A stretch of DNA of 64,000 bases from Flavihumibacter petaseus NBRC 106054 (GCF_000974785.1 NZ_BBWV01000003.1:620001-684000); one strand, 5' to 3'. Counted from the first letter of the stretch, positions 45,332-53,903 are shown. Made by a program: numbers and translations. The notes: a model not told the origin generated them from the letters alone.

Positions 45332-48300
45332 TTATTGGTTGATGAAGTATTGATATTGAATAACGGCCTGGTTGTAGGCATTGAGGTTCTCGATATAATT
45401 CCGCCGGATATCTATGGCCTGTGACAGGAACTGTGACAGCTCTGCAAAACTGATCTCACCGGCGCGGTAGGCGAGGGAGGAGGCCTTAATGATCTCGTCG
45501 GCCTGCTTCAGACCGGCAGTTTCATAAAAGGATAATAATTTGCTGCTCTTGTCCACTTCTTTTTCTGCCTGTAATAATTGCGTGTGCAATAGTTGAGCTG
45601 TAAGATCATATTCCTTTTGCTGCAAGGTGGTTTCTGCCTGTGACGCTTTTAGTTTGTTACGGTAGGAACCCATTCCGAGTAAGGGAAATGCGGCCGTTAC
45701 AGAAAAGCCGGAATAAGGATCACTCATGCCGTAAATCCGTTGCGTAAAGAATCGTCCTGAGAATTCGGGACGATTCTCATTTTTGGTAACAGCAACGCCC
45801 GCCGTAGCAATGCTTACATTTTGTTGCTGCAGTTGCACCTGGGGATGAAGCGAATCAGGCGGCTGCAGTGCAGTGCGCAGTTTTTCGAGCGGTCGCTCTT
45901 CAGGCAGCATGCTGGTGTCGGTATTGAGCAGCTGCATCAGCAGTTGCTGCTGGATGCCGGTCTCCTGCAGGTTTTGCAGCATGAGGGCCTGCAGTTCCCG
46001 CAGGCGTACGTTGGCAGCGATGCTGTCGAGGCCGGGACTGTCACCGGTTTTGACCTTTAGCGTGGCAGCTGCAGTCAGGGAACGGAACACGCTATCCAGT
46101 GAAACAAACAACTTTTGTTTTTCCTGGAGGTACCACAGCTGGTAATAGACGCTGCGTACATTCCGCCTGATCTCGGCGTCGATCAGCAGGCTGTTCACCT
46201 GGTAATATTTCAGTTGTTCCCTGTAGAGGTTTTTTTGCGCCTTGTACAATCCCGGCCAGGCGATGCTTTGGGATAGACCGATCTTCAGGATCCCCTGGTG
46301 ATCACTGGGACGCAGGTCTTCATTTTCGGCGAAAACGCCGGTCTTGGGTAATGCACCGGCCGAATTCATGTGGAGCTGGCCTTTACTGATCTGCGCATTG
46401 TTCACGGCATAATGCAGGTTGGCTTTGGCTGCCGAAAGTGCCTTGTCGATACTGATTCTTTGCGGGTCCGGTTGCTGTGCGCGGGCTTGCTGAAGGCTGG
46501 TGTAGAGCAACAGGGGAAGGATCAGGATGGCTGGAATTGGTTTCATGTTGATTCGCGGCTTGCGGGAGAAAATAATATAGAGAAGCGGCAATACCACCAG
46601 CGTAAGGAAAGTGGCTGTGATCAATCCGCCGATCACAACGGTTGCCAGCGGCTTTTGAACTTCAGCACCGGCGCCGGAAGATAAGGCCATGGGAATAAAG
46701 CCGAAGGAGGCCACGATAGCGGTCATCAATACCGGGCGCAGGCGGATCCTGGTACCTTCCTTTACCCTTTCAGTCACATCGTCAATACCGTCCTTTTCCA
46801 GTTGATTGAAGGTGCTCATGAGCACAATGCCGTTCAGTACGGCTACACCGAACAGGGCAATAAAGCCGACACCGGCGGAAATGCTGAAGGGCATATCGCG
46901 CAACAGCAGCGCAAATACACCGCCGATGGCGCTCATCGGGATAGCGGTGTAGATCAGTAAAGATTCTTTCAGCGATCCGAAAGTGAAATACAGCAGGAGG
47001 AAGATCAATGCCAGCGCAACAGGTACTGCGATCTGCAATCGGGAAGAAGCCTGCTGCAGGTTTTCGAAAGTTCCGCCGTATGTGTAGTAATAGCCTGGTG
47101 GTAAAATTTTAGCAGCCGCGAGTTTCTCCCGGATCTCTTTCACCACGCCGGCGACATCCCTGCCCTGCACGTTGAAGCCAACTACAATGCGTCGTTTGCC
47201 TGCTTCACGACTGATCTGCGCGGGACCTTCCTTAAACGAAACGGTAGCTACCTGTGACAGCGGGATCTGGCTGCCGTCAGCAGTCGACACAAACAGGTTG
47301 TTTACATCGTCAATGGAAGCACGGTTAGCGCTATCGAGCCGTACAACGAGATCAAACTTGCGTTCATTCTCAAATACAACCCCCGCAGCTTCACCGGCAA
47401 ATGCTGTGCTGATCGTATGGTTGATGTCCTCAATATTCATCCCGTAACCAGCAATTCTCGCGCGATCATAATGGATGGTGATCTGGGGAAGGCCAACTGT
47501 CCGTTCTACCTCCGGCCCTGAAGCGCCGTTTACAGTTTTTACAATCGCTGCCACTTTTGGTGCCAGTGCAGCAAGGGTATCGATATTTTCCCCGAAGATC
47601 TTCACGGCTACATCCTGCCTGACGCCCGTCATCAGTTCATTGAAACGCATCTGGATGGGCTGGTTGTATTCGAAGAACACGCCGGGAATCACCTGGAGTT
47701 TATCCAGGATCATTTCTGCCAACGCTGTATAGTCGCGGGTAGTAGTCCATTCCGATCTTGGTTTTAATACAATAACGAGATCACTGGCCTCAGGTGGCAT
47801 GGGGTCGGTAGGCACTTCTGCAGACCCGGTTTTGCCTACCACCATTTTAACTTCCGGAAAGGAACGGACGATCCGGCTGGCCAGCATGGATGTTTCCACA
47901 CTTTGTGACAGGGATGTGCCCTGTGGCAGGATACAGTGAAACGCATAGTCGCCTTCCTGCAGTTGCGGGATGAATTCACTTCCCATCCGGTTGAATAAAA
48001 ACAAAGCGACCAGCAGCATGCCAAATGCCGTAGCGACCACAGCGTATTTAAACCTTATGGCCCACTGCAACAGTGGTGTGTACAGTTTCTGGAAGAATCC
48101 CATCATGCGGTCTGCAATGGTGCGCTGGTGTTTGATGGCTTTGGGCAGAAAGAGTGCCGACATCATGGGGATATAGGTAAGGGAAAGGATCAACGCACCG
48201 AGGATCGCGAAACCAACGGTCTGCGCCATCGGCCGGAACATTTTCCCTTCAATGCCCTGCAATGACAGTATCGGCAGGTATACGATCAGGATGATGATCT

Positions 48301-49651
48301 GCCCGAATGCTGCGGCGTTCATCATGCGGCTGGCACTCTGACCAACTGCGTCATCCATTTCCTGTTGACTGATCTTTCCGGCAGCTCTTAATCCCAATGC
48401 ATGCAGGGTGGCTTCCACAATGATGACAGCGCCGTCAACAATCAACCCGAAATCGATTGCGCCGAGGCTCATCAGGTTAGCACTGACGCCGAACACATGC
48501 ATGAGCCCGAGGGCGAATAGCATGGATAGCGGTATGGCAGAAGCAACGATCAGTCCCGCGCGGAAATTCCCGAGAAAAACGACCAGTACAAAGATCACAA
48601 TGAGCGCTCCTTCGACCAGGTTTTTTTTGACGGTATTAACGGCACGATTCACCAGGTCGGTCCGGTCTAGAAAAGGTTCAATGTCCACGTCCGCCGGCAG
48701 TGCCTTCCTGATCGTTTCCATTTTCTCTTTCACCCTTTTGACAACCGCCGCGCTGTTGGCGCCTTTAAGCATCATGACGATTCCGCCGACCACTTCCTTT
48801 TCGCCGTTATAGGTGACTGAGCCATACCGGATCGCACTGCCGAAGCCTACTTCAGCAACATCGCGGATCAGTACGGGAATACCATTTACATTTTTGATCA
48901 CGATGCTTTTAATGTCCTCTATTGAGGAGATAAGCCCGATGCCGCGGATGAAATAGGCATTTGGTTTTTTATCGATATAGGCACCGCCGGTATTTTCATT
49001 GTTTTTTTGAAGGGCGGTGAAGATGTCGGCGATGGTAACATTCATGGCCTTGAGGCGGGCTGGGTTGACCGCTACTTCATATTGCTTGAGCTGCCCGCCG
49101 AAGCTGTTGACTTCTGCAACGCCCGGCGTACCATAGAGCTGCCGTGCAACGATCCAGTCCTGCATGGTGCGGAGGTCCATGGCCGTGTATTTGTTCTCGG
49201 CGCCTTTTTTGGGATGGACTACGTACTGGTATACTTCACCGAGGCCGGTGCTGACCGGCGCCATTTCTGGCTTGCCGATCCCGGAAGGGATATTTTCCTG
49301 GGCTTCCTTTAGTTTTTCGCTGATGAGTTGCCGGGCGAAATAGACGTCGATCTTTTCGTCAAATACCACGGTGATGACGGAAAGGCCGAAGCGGGAAATG
49401 GATCGCATCTCCACGAGATCGGGAAGATTGGCGAGGCTTTGTTCGATGGGATAGGTGACCAGCTGTTCCGTTTCCTGAGCGGCGAGGGTAGGGGTGACAG
49501 TGATGATCTGGACCTGGTTATTGGTGATGTCAGGAACGGCATCAACGGGCAGTTGGGTGGCGCTCCAGGTACCCCAGATGATGAGGGCCAGCGTCATGAT
49601 GCCGACGATGAGTTTGTGCCGGATACTGAAATAAATGATCTTATTCAACAT
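45332..49651 (-). CDS. CusA/CzcA heavy-metal RND pump fused to a TolC-type outer-membrane channel
   Basis: A 1439-residue fusion. Residues about 1-1035 are an RND proton antiporter: N-terminal helix, two periplasmic loops, and TM4 with Gly-Ala-Ile-Asp-Phe-Gly-Leu-Ile-Val-Asp-Gly, the metal-RND relay motif. After Phe-Ser-Arg-Lys-Pro-Arg, residues from about 1036 restart as a new signal-peptide-like stretch (Met-Lys-Pro-Ile-Pro-Ala, ending Ala-Arg-Ala-Gln) and then an outer-membrane-efflux (TolC/CusC) domain of about 380 residues with paired coiled coils. Exports metal cations such as Cu, Zn, Co or Cd. An internal ATG at 46546 could start the channel part separately. The frame extends to 49765, but 49651 gives the normal start. 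Confidence 0.88.
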   Translation of the reverse strand: MLNKIIYFSIRHKLIVGIMTLALIIWGTWSATQLPVDAVPDITNNQVQIITVTPTLAAQETEQLVTYPIEQSLANLPDLVEMRSISRFGLSVITVVFDEKIDVYFARQLISEKLKEAQENIPSGIGKPEMAPVSTGLGEVYQYVVHPKKGAENKYTAMDLRTMQDWIVARQLYGTPGVAEVNSFGGQLKQYEVAVNPARLKAMNVTIADIFTALQKNNENTGGAYIDKKPNAYFIRGIGLISSIEDIKSIVIKNVNGIPVLIRDVAEVGFGSAIRYGSVTYNGEKEVVGGIVMMLKGANSAAVVKRVKEKMETIRKALPADVDIEPFLDRTDLVNRAVNTVKKNLVEGALIVIFVLVVFLGNFRAGLIVASAIPLSMLFALGLMHVFGVSANLMSLGAIDFGLIVDGAVIIVEATLHALGLRAAGKISQQEMDDAVGQSASRMMNAAAFGQIIILIVYLPILSLQGIEGKMFRPMAQTVGFAILGALILSLTYIPMMSALFLPKAIKHQRTIADRMMGFFQKLYTPLLQWAIRFKYAVVATAFGMLLVALFLFNRMGSEFIPQLQEGDYAFHCILPQGTSLSQSVETSMLASRIVRSFPEVKMVVGKTGSAEVPTDPMPPEASDLVIVLKPRSEWTTTRDYTALAEMILDKLQVIPGVFFEYNQPIQMRFNELMTGVRQDVAVKIFGENIDTLAALAPKVAAIVKTVNGASGPEVERTVGLPQITIHYDRARIAGYGMNIEDINHTISTAFAGEAAGVVFENERKFDLVVRLDSANRASIDDVNNLFVSTADGSQIPLSQVATVSFKEGPAQISREAGKRRIVVGFNVQGRDVAGVVKEIREKLAAAKILPPGYYYTYGGTFENLQQASSRLQIAVPVALALIFLLLYFTFGSLKESLLIYTAIPMSAIGGVFALLLRDMPFSISAGVGFIALFGVAVLNGIVLMSTFNQLEKDGIDDVTERVKEGTRIRLRPVLMTAIVASFGFIPMALSSGAGAEVQKPLATVVIGGLITATFLTLVVLPLLYIIFSRKPRINMKPIPAILILPLLLYTSLQQARAQQPDPQRISIDKALSAAKANLHYAVNNAQISKGQLHMNSAGALPKTGVFAENEDLRPSDHQGILKIGLSQSIAWPGLYKAQKNLYREQLKYYQVNSLLIDAEIRRNVRSVYYQLWYLQEKQKLFVSLDSVFRSLTAAATLKVKTGDSPGLDSIAANVRLRELQALMLQNLQETGIQQQLLMQLLNTDTSMLPEERPLEKLRTALQPPDSLHPQVQLQQQNVSIATAGVAVTKNENRPEFSGRFFTQRIYGMSDPYSGFSVTAAFPLLGMGSYRNKLKASQAETTLQQKEYDLTAQLLHTQLLQAEKEVDKSSKLLSFYETAGLKQADEIIKASSLAYRAGEISFAELSQFLSQAIDIRRNYIENLNAYNQAVIQYQYFINQ

Positions 49652-49805
49652 GGGTTGTCGATTAATGGAAAGCGGAAATGGTCCGCGGAAAGCGGCATGC
49701 TTTGTTGCTAAAGATGCACCCTGCAGTGCATTTGCATACAGCGTGATGCAGCGGAAACAGTACAATGCCGCTGGTGAATCCTGAAAATAGATTAGAGGGG
49801 CTTAT
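49652..49805 (-). other. Spacer between cusA and the DUF6660 gene
   Basis: About 154 bases with no separate gene supported. The cusA frame stays open through most of it (to 49765), so a longer cusA N-terminus is possible but lacks RND-family character. No separate promoter was recognised; read-through from the 50129 promoter would serve the operon. Confidence 0.3.
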
Positions 49806-50123
49806 CTAAACCTGCCGGGGCGGCTGCCAGATGGTATATTGCGCGTCCCGTGTGGGGGCAGACAAATAGAGAATATGTTTTTCAGCACGGATCAGCGGCT
49901 TTCCGACCTGGATGGCGGTGACTACAGAACAGATGGTGGTAACGGCACAGCAGGAACAGGTGCAGAAAGGCGTACAGCCTTCCCGCGAATGATTGTGCTG
50001 ATCGTGGGTCATGCCGGATGAAACTTTCAATTCTGCTGGCACACTGCATTCCCTGCTGTCGCTGCACGGGAGGCAGGACAGGCTGAGGATCCAGATGGCC
50101 AGTAAATAGAAAATTGATTTCAT
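49806..50123 (-). CDS. DUF6660-type small Cys-rich exported protein
   Basis: A 105-residue protein. An N-terminal hydrophobic stretch (about 3-17) with Leu-Pro-Cys-Ser-Asp near 18-22, a His-Asp-Gln-His-Asn-His patch, and Pro-Phe-Cys-Thr-Cys-Ser-Cys-Cys form the pattern of the small exported family found next to Bacteroidota heavy-metal RND operons. The Cys/His content suggests metal binding or sensing in the periplasm, inferred. It is the first gene of the cus-like operon, preceded by a perfect -7 box. Confidence 0.72.
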   Translation of the reverse strand: MKSIFYLLAIWILSLSCLPCSDSRECSVPAELKVSSGMTHDQHNHSREGCTPFCTCSCCAVTTICSVVTAIQVGKPLIRAEKHILYLSAPTRDAQYTIWQPPRQV

Positions 50124-50128
50124 CGGTG

Positions 50129-50136
50129 CAAAAGTA
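50129..50136 (-). promoter_or_regulatory. -7 box for the DUF6660-cusA-cusB operon
   Basis: On the minus strand these bases read TACTTTTG, matching TAnnTTTG, 5 bases before the ATG at 50123. A leaderless mRNA is predicted. Confidence 0.5.
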
Positions 50137-50215
50137 AAACTTAACGGCTCATTTAAAAAGTATATGGGTAACTATTAAAGCCATACTGTTGCAAAAAGCG
50201 GATTTTGGTAAAGCT

Positions 50216-50755
50216 TTATCTTTTTCTGACAAACCGGTTCTGCACCACCGAGCCCAACGCAATTTTTGTATCCACACATTCAAACAACAATCGCTCAGGG
50301 AGTCCATCGAAAAGCGGAATGCCGTCCCCCAGCAGGAAGGGAATAATGGTGATGGTCATTTCGTCGATCAGGTCTTCCTGCAGAAAACTCTGGATGGTTT
50401 TGCCGCCATCCACATACAGCCGGTGAAAACCCTGTTCGTGTATTTCGCTGAGTACCTCCTTTAATGGCCCCTTCACAAGGATGGCCTTGTCATGGTATTT
50501 TTCGGGAATGGCCGCCATGCTGTTGCTGAGTACAAAAACAGGTTTCTGGTAAGGCCATTCAATATCGAATCCGCAGACCACTTCAAATGTATTCCGGCCC
50601 ATGACCAGGGCGTCAATGCGGGTCATGAATTCTGTATAGCCCATGTCATCGTTATCGGGATTGGGGACGGCATCCAGCCAGTCGAGTCCGCCGTTTTTGT
50701 CAGCGATAAAACCGTCAAGGCTGGTGCCGATGTAGACGGAGTTCTTTTTTTCCAT
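50216..50755 (-). CDS. Dihydrofolate-reductase-like (RibD C-terminal domain) protein
   Basis: A 179-residue protein of the RibD_C/DHFR superfamily with Ser-Leu-Asp-Gly-Phe-Ile-Ala (near 11), Met-Gly-Arg-Asn-Thr-Phe-Glu (near 53) and Tyr-Val-Asp-Gly-Gly-Lys-Thr (near 114), the NADPH-binding motif. It is not classical DHFR. Small stand-alone members are common and reduce unidentified pterin or related substrates. It is the last gene of the minus-strand redox operon, 33 bp after the SDR gene. Confidence 0.82.
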   Translation of the reverse strand: MEKKNSVYIGTSLDGFIADKNGGLDWLDAVPNPDNDDMGYTEFMTRIDALVMGRNTFEVVCGFDIEWPYQKPVFVLSNSMAAIPEKYHDKAILVKGPLKEVLSEIHEQGFHRLYVDGGKTIQSFLQEDLIDEMTITIIPFLLGDGIPLFDGLPERLLFECVDTKIALGSVVQNRFVRKR

Positions 50756-50788
50756 AGTAACCCAAGGTAAACAAAAGGAATGGAGTTG

Positions 50789-51382
50789 CTAAGGTTTTAT
50801 GATCTGCCCCGTATTGGCGCCGAAAACACTTTTTCTGAAGGCGAATTCCAGCGCTTTCATGGTTACCGGAACTTCACCGGGAAAGAAAGGAAAATACTGC
50901 GGTGAATCTTCGATCACAGTGGGACTCACAGCATTAATGCGAATTCCATTCTCCAGTTCAATGGCTGCTGCCCTTACGAATCCTTCCACAGCGGCATTGG
51001 CAGCCGAGGCGTTCGCGAAATTCTTTTGCGGATCGTGAGTCAGCGCCCCGGTGATCAGGGAGAAGGAACCTTTCGGATTGATATAGTGTTGACCAATGAG
51101 CACCAGGTTGATCTGTCCCATCATCTTACCTTCGACACCAGAACGGAAAGTGTTATTGTTCAGGTTTTTCCAGGGACCCACCCAGGTTGGTCCGGCGGTG
51201 CAGATCAGCGCATCAAAGGTGCCGGTCTGCTGATACATTTTTTCGATGGTTTCAGGGGCAGTGATATCGACTGTTACATCTTTACCCTTACGATCTGCAC
51301 GGATCACTTCATGTTCTTTTTCCAGGGCCTGGGACAAATAAGTGCCCATGGTACCGGAAGCACCAACAATTACAATTTTCAT
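50789..51382 (-). CDS. Short-chain dehydrogenase/reductase (truncated-type SDR)
   Basis: A 197-residue SDR-fold protein with Val-Gly-Ala-Ser-Gly-Thr-Met-Gly-Thr-Tyr (near 5-14) for NAD(P). Val-Asp-Ile-Thr-Ala replaces the Asn-Asn-Ala-Gly core, and Ser113 (Leu-Ile-Thr-Gly) is present. The Tyr-x-x-x-Lys catalytic pair is not seen: Ala-Ser-Ala-Ala-Asn-Ala-Ala-Val-Glu occupies that place. It therefore belongs to the short YgjQ-like/'SDR without catalytic Tyr' members. Substrate unknown. Confidence 0.78.
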   Translation of the reverse strand: MKIVIVGASGTMGTYLSQALEKEHEVIRADRKGKDVTVDITAPETIEKMYQQTGTFDALICTAGPTWVGPWKNLNNNTFRSGVEGKMMGQINLVLIGQHYINPKGSFSLITGALTHDPQKNFANASAANAAVEGFVRAAAIELENGIRINAVSPTVIEDSPQYFPFFPGEVPVTMKALEFAFRKSVFGANTGQIIKP

Positions 51383-51402
51383 TGCTGTTTTTTTTATGGA
51401 GA

Positions 51403-52305
51403 TTAAAAATCTTCTTCGATCAATTCCCTGTTGACCATCAATCCTGAGGTGGTTCCCAAGGCAACGGCATTGGCCACTGTGCGTATCCGCGTGCTATTGT
51501 CACCGCTGGCATAAACACCGGGGACAGTGGTTTTCTGAAAAGGGTCTGTGCTTATATAGCCTTCGGAGGTAAATGCGCATCCTAACAATTCGGGGATTGC
51601 CGAATGCTGCACAAAGGGAACACGGGAATATATTGCTTTCAAAGGTGTAGCAGATCCGTCTTTGAAAATGACAAGTTGAATGAATCCATTGTGATGATCA
51701 AGGGCTTGAATGTGCTTTCCGTCAATCCCGATCTGATGCTTTTCGAGCTGGTTAAGCTGGTGCTGTGTCAGCGTGGAATTTCCATTGGTGAAAATAGTCA
51801 GCTCGCTGGTCCAGTTGGATATGAGTGAAGCCAGTTCGTACGCAGTATCACCATTCGCCAGTATACCTGTTGGTTGCCGGCGCACTTCATAACCGTGGCA
51901 ATAGGGACAATGCAGTACGCTGATACCCCAGCATTCGGCAAAGCCGGGTATGTCGGGCATAAGGTCTTTAATGCCTGTCGCGAGTATCAGTTTCCGTGAA
52001 GCAAAGGTTTCTCCTGATTCCAGCGAGACGTCAAAACCATCGGCTGTTTTTGTAGCGGATATGGCTGATCCATCGATGAATTGCACCGTGTCATATTGCA
52101 GTACCTGTTGCTTAGCCAGTGTTGAAATTTCCTTTGGGGTCTTGCCGTCATGGGTAAGGAAATTATGAGAATGTGGCGTTTGTTTGTTGCATGGATTTCC
52201 GCTATCGATAATGAGCGTATTTCTTAATGCCCTGCCCAGTGCCATTCCCGCGGCCACCCCGGAGTAACTGCCGCCAACAATGATCACATCAAATGTTCTT
52301 TTCAT
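51403..52305 (-). CDS. Thioredoxin-reductase-like FAD/NAD(P) oxidoreductase
   Basis: A 300-residue flavoprotein. The FAD motif Gly-Gly-Ser-Tyr-Ser-Gly-Val-Ala-Ala-Gly is near 12. The redox pair is Cys-Pro-Tyr-Cys (near 133), shaped like thioredoxin reductase (usually Cys-Ala-Thr-Cys). The C-terminal Gly-Val-Tyr-Ala-Ser-Gly-Asp-Asn is the FAD-tail motif. The NADPH site (Gly-Asn/Ser-x-x) is less conserved. The substrate could be a thiol protein or a small disulfide. It overlaps the DUF2798-like gene by 17 bp. Confidence 0.82.
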   Translation of the reverse strand: MKRTFDVIIVGGSYSGVAAGMALGRALRNTLIIDSGNPCNKQTPHSHNFLTHDGKTPKEISTLAKQQVLQYDTVQFIDGSAISATKTADGFDVSLESGETFASRKLILATGIKDLMPDIPGFAECWGISVLHCPYCHGYEVRRQPTGILANGDTAYELASLISNWTSELTIFTNGNSTLTQHQLNQLEKHQIGIDGKHIQALDHHNGFIQLVIFKDGSATPLKAIYSRVPFVQHSAIPELLGCAFTSEGYISTDPFQKTTVPGVYASGDNSTRIRTVANAVALGTTSGLMVNRELIEEDF

Positions 52306-52513
52306 TCCTGTTGATTTTGCTTAAGAAGAAATCAATCACCGGTATACCGATGAACATCATCCAGGGTACTAACGAAATGGTCAGGATAAATGTTCTCTGG
52401 TATAAGGGGAGAGCTGACAATAGGTCCCCGAACAAAAAAAGGAAAAAGGTAATGGATGGATAAATGACTATCCAGATTTTCAGAGATGCTATCCATCGTG
52501 TTTTTGTCTTCAT
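52289..52513 (-). CDS. DUF2798-like small membrane protein
   Basis: A 74-residue protein with two membrane helices (about 8-30 and 42-63) and a charged tail. The Pro-Leu-Tyr-Gln-Arg-Thr loop and short length fit DUF2798-type proteins. No function is known. It overlaps the flavoprotein gene by 17 bp and lies 60 bp after the AraC gene. Confidence 0.6.
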   Translation of the reverse strand: MKTKTRWIASLKIWIVIYPSITFFLFLFGDLLSALPLYQRTFILTISLVPWMMFIGIPVIDFFLSKINRNEKNI

Positions 52514-52573
52514 AACACAAAAGTAGCAGGTGTACCGGGATGGGAACAGGACTATGGTGAAGTTGAGCAGGAC

Positions 52574-53413
52574 TTATTTGGAATTCTTCCGGAACGCTTC
52601 CGGGGATTGCCCTGTTTGTTTTTTAAAGAACCTGACAAAATAGGAAGCATCTTCATAGCCGAGGTGGCCGGCGATGTCTTTAACCTGGTTCGGTGTGGCG
52701 AGCAGTTGACGCTTTGCTTCCAGGATGATCTGATCATTGATCATTTCAGAAACAGTTTTGCCGACGGAAGCCTTGGTGATGGCATTCAACTGGTAGGAAG
52801 ATAGGTTAAGGAGGTCTGCATATTCTGATACGGTTTTGAGGTTACTGATATTGGCTTCCAGCAATGCAGCCAAAGCTTCGAATTGTTCCTGTTGATAGTT
52901 ATTGCCGGTATCGGCGATGGCGGAAGGGTTGGGGCTTTGCCGGATGTAGTCAATAAAGAACAGATCGAGTCGGGCTTTAATGGCTTCCTGGTAACTTTCT
53001 TCGCGGTGAGTGAATTCTTCTGCTATGGTCACCAGGTGGGTATGGAGTTTTTCGAACTGTACAGGTTCCATTGTACAGTGATTTTTGTATAGGGCTTTTT
53101 TGGGTGGCTGGTAAAAAGAGAGATCGAATTCCATGAGAAATCCTGTACTGCCGGCCGTTAAACGCAGTTGATGAACCTGGCCTGGCCGAAGTATGAAAAC
53201 AACATTGTTGTGTACCTCGTAAGATTTGAAATCAATCTCGTGATGGCCGTTTCCCTGTTGTACCGCCAGAACAAAAATGAAGTCGTGTTTGTGGTGATCT
53301 TGCGCCAGGTCTTTGCCGTTGAGTACGTGCTGCAGGTCGCGTATGCGAAAGCGGCCGGTAGTACCCGGGAGTGTTGGCGTTTTGGCTATTTGCCGGACGG
53401 GAATCAACTTCAT
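52574..53413 (-). CDS. AraC-family transcriptional regulator (cupin-type sensor)
   Basis: A 279-residue protein. An N-terminal cupin-like domain (about 20-110; His-Asp-Phe-Ile-Phe, His-Glu-Ile-Asp) precedes a C-terminal double HTH (about 180-275) with Gly-Tyr-Glu-Asp-Ala-Ser-Tyr-Phe-Val-Arg-Phe-Phe-Lys-Lys, the second-helix signature. It is 60 bp upstream of the redox operon on the same strand and probably controls it. The start at 53413 leaves a 99-bp gap to the first small transcription unit. Confidence 0.85.
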   Translation of the reverse strand: MKLIPVRQIAKTPTLPGTTGRFRIRDLQHVLNGKDLAQDHHKHDFIFVLAVQQGNGHHEIDFKSYEVHNNVVFILRPGQVHQLRLTAGSTGFLMEFDLSFYQPPKKALYKNHCTMEPVQFEKLHTHLVTIAEEFTHREESYQEAIKARLDLFFIDYIRQSPNPSAIADTGNNYQQEQFEALAALLEANISNLKTVSEYADLLNLSSYQLNAITKASVGKTVSEMINDQIILEAKRQLLATPNQVKDIAGHLGYEDASYFVRFFKKQTGQSPEAFRKNSK

Positions 53414-53475
53414 GCTTCAAAATTATTGTATAAAAAAGTTTGATGCATTATTTGGTGATATCAAAAAAAGAATTG
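53414..53475 (-). other. Promoter region shared by the AraC gene and mini-transcript 1
   Basis: AT-rich intergenic bases. They hold the minus-strand 5' region of the AraC gene (start 53413) and, on the plus strand, the TTTG at 53451 for mini-transcript 1. No gene is seen. Confidence 0.3.
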
Positions 53476-53483
53476 CATCTTTG
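53476..53483 (+). promoter_or_regulatory. Near-consensus promoter of mini-transcript 1
   Basis: CATCTTTG differs by one base from TAnnTTTG. TTTG at 53451-53454 lies 21 bases upstream, in the -33 position. The predicted start is near 53490, and the first strong terminator begins at 53631. Confidence 0.5.
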
Positions 53484-53512
53484 CAATCACAATTAAAAAA
53501 CAACAGCATCAA

Positions 53513-53608
53513 ATGCTCCGGATAGAAAAACATATCATCAGCTTAAATGAGTTTAGTCAACCAGGCTATAACATCATTGGCGGGGCAATATTTGCTGCAG
53601 AATCATAA
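53513..53608 (+). CDS. Candidate 31-residue small protein in mini-transcript 1
   Basis: An ATG-initiated frame of 31 codons lies between the promoter at 53476 and the terminator at 53631. It starts Met-Leu-Arg-Ile-Glu-Lys-His and has a hydrophobic glycine-rich end (Ile-Ile-Gly-Gly-Ala-Ile-Phe). A second frame of 21 codons starts at 53547. The transcript of about 165 bases may instead be a small RNA or leader. No family was recognised. Confidence 0.25.
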   Translation: MLRIEKHIISLNEFSQPGYNIIGGAIFAAES

Positions 53609-53630
53609 TTAAGAGATTCGCTGAAATACA

Positions 53631-53658
53631 AGCCCCCGCTGAATCGGGGGCTTTTTTT
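53631..53658 (+). terminator. Intrinsic terminator T1
   Basis: AGCCCCCG and CGGGGGCT form an 8-bp stem around CTGAAT, followed by a T-tract to 53658. It ends mini-transcript 1. Confidence 0.85.
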
Positions 53659-53838
53659 ATGCATAAAACGAACAGTATGGATCGATTACATCAACAGGAT
53701 TGGAATACAGAGAGATCGCGTGTATTGCAGGTGTGCAGTAAGGGCATCGTTGTGCGCGGTTCATGGTGTATACGGTTAGAATATATCCCCTTGAATATTG
53801 TTCATTTGCTATCGGAAAAATTTGTTTCACAGGTGTAA
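53659..53838 (+). CDS. Candidate 59-residue small protein in mini-transcript 2
   Basis: An open frame of 59 codons (or 53 from the second ATG at 53677) runs between terminator T1 and terminator T2, ending 19 bases before the T2 stem. The sequence is polar at the start (Asp-Arg-Leu-His-Gln-Gln-Asp-Trp) and contains Cys-Ser-Lys-Gly-Ile-Val-Val-Arg-Gly-Ser-Trp-Cys. No promoter of good quality and no homologue were recognised. An opposite-strand frame of 70 codons covers nearly the same bases, so the coding claim is weak and the unit might be a structured RNA. Confidence 0.25.
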   Translation: MHKTNSMDRLHQQDWNTERSRVLQVCSKGIVVRGSWCIRLEYIPLNIVHLLSEKFVSQV

Positions 53839-53857
53839 CCATCCCCTGTGTTCGAAG

Positions 53858-53889
53858 GCCCGGTCGCAATCAACGACCGGGCTTTTTTT
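53858..53889 (+). terminator. Intrinsic terminator T2 (upstream border of the tRNA-Gln/ykuK/slipin unit)
   Basis: GCCCGGTCG and CGACCGGGC form a 9-bp stem around CAATCAA, with seven Ts after it. The T-tract plus G (TTTTTTTG) is one base off the -7 consensus and lies 13 bases before the tRNA, so the terminator tail may double as the tRNA promoter. Confidence 0.85.
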
Positions 53890-53903
53890 GCCCGTTATCC
53901 TAT

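Noticed and set aside
53657-53869. Minus-strand open frame of 70 codons opposite mini-transcript 2.
   Set aside because: The strong terminators on both sides are oriented for the plus strand, no promoter was seen on the minus strand, and no family was recognised.
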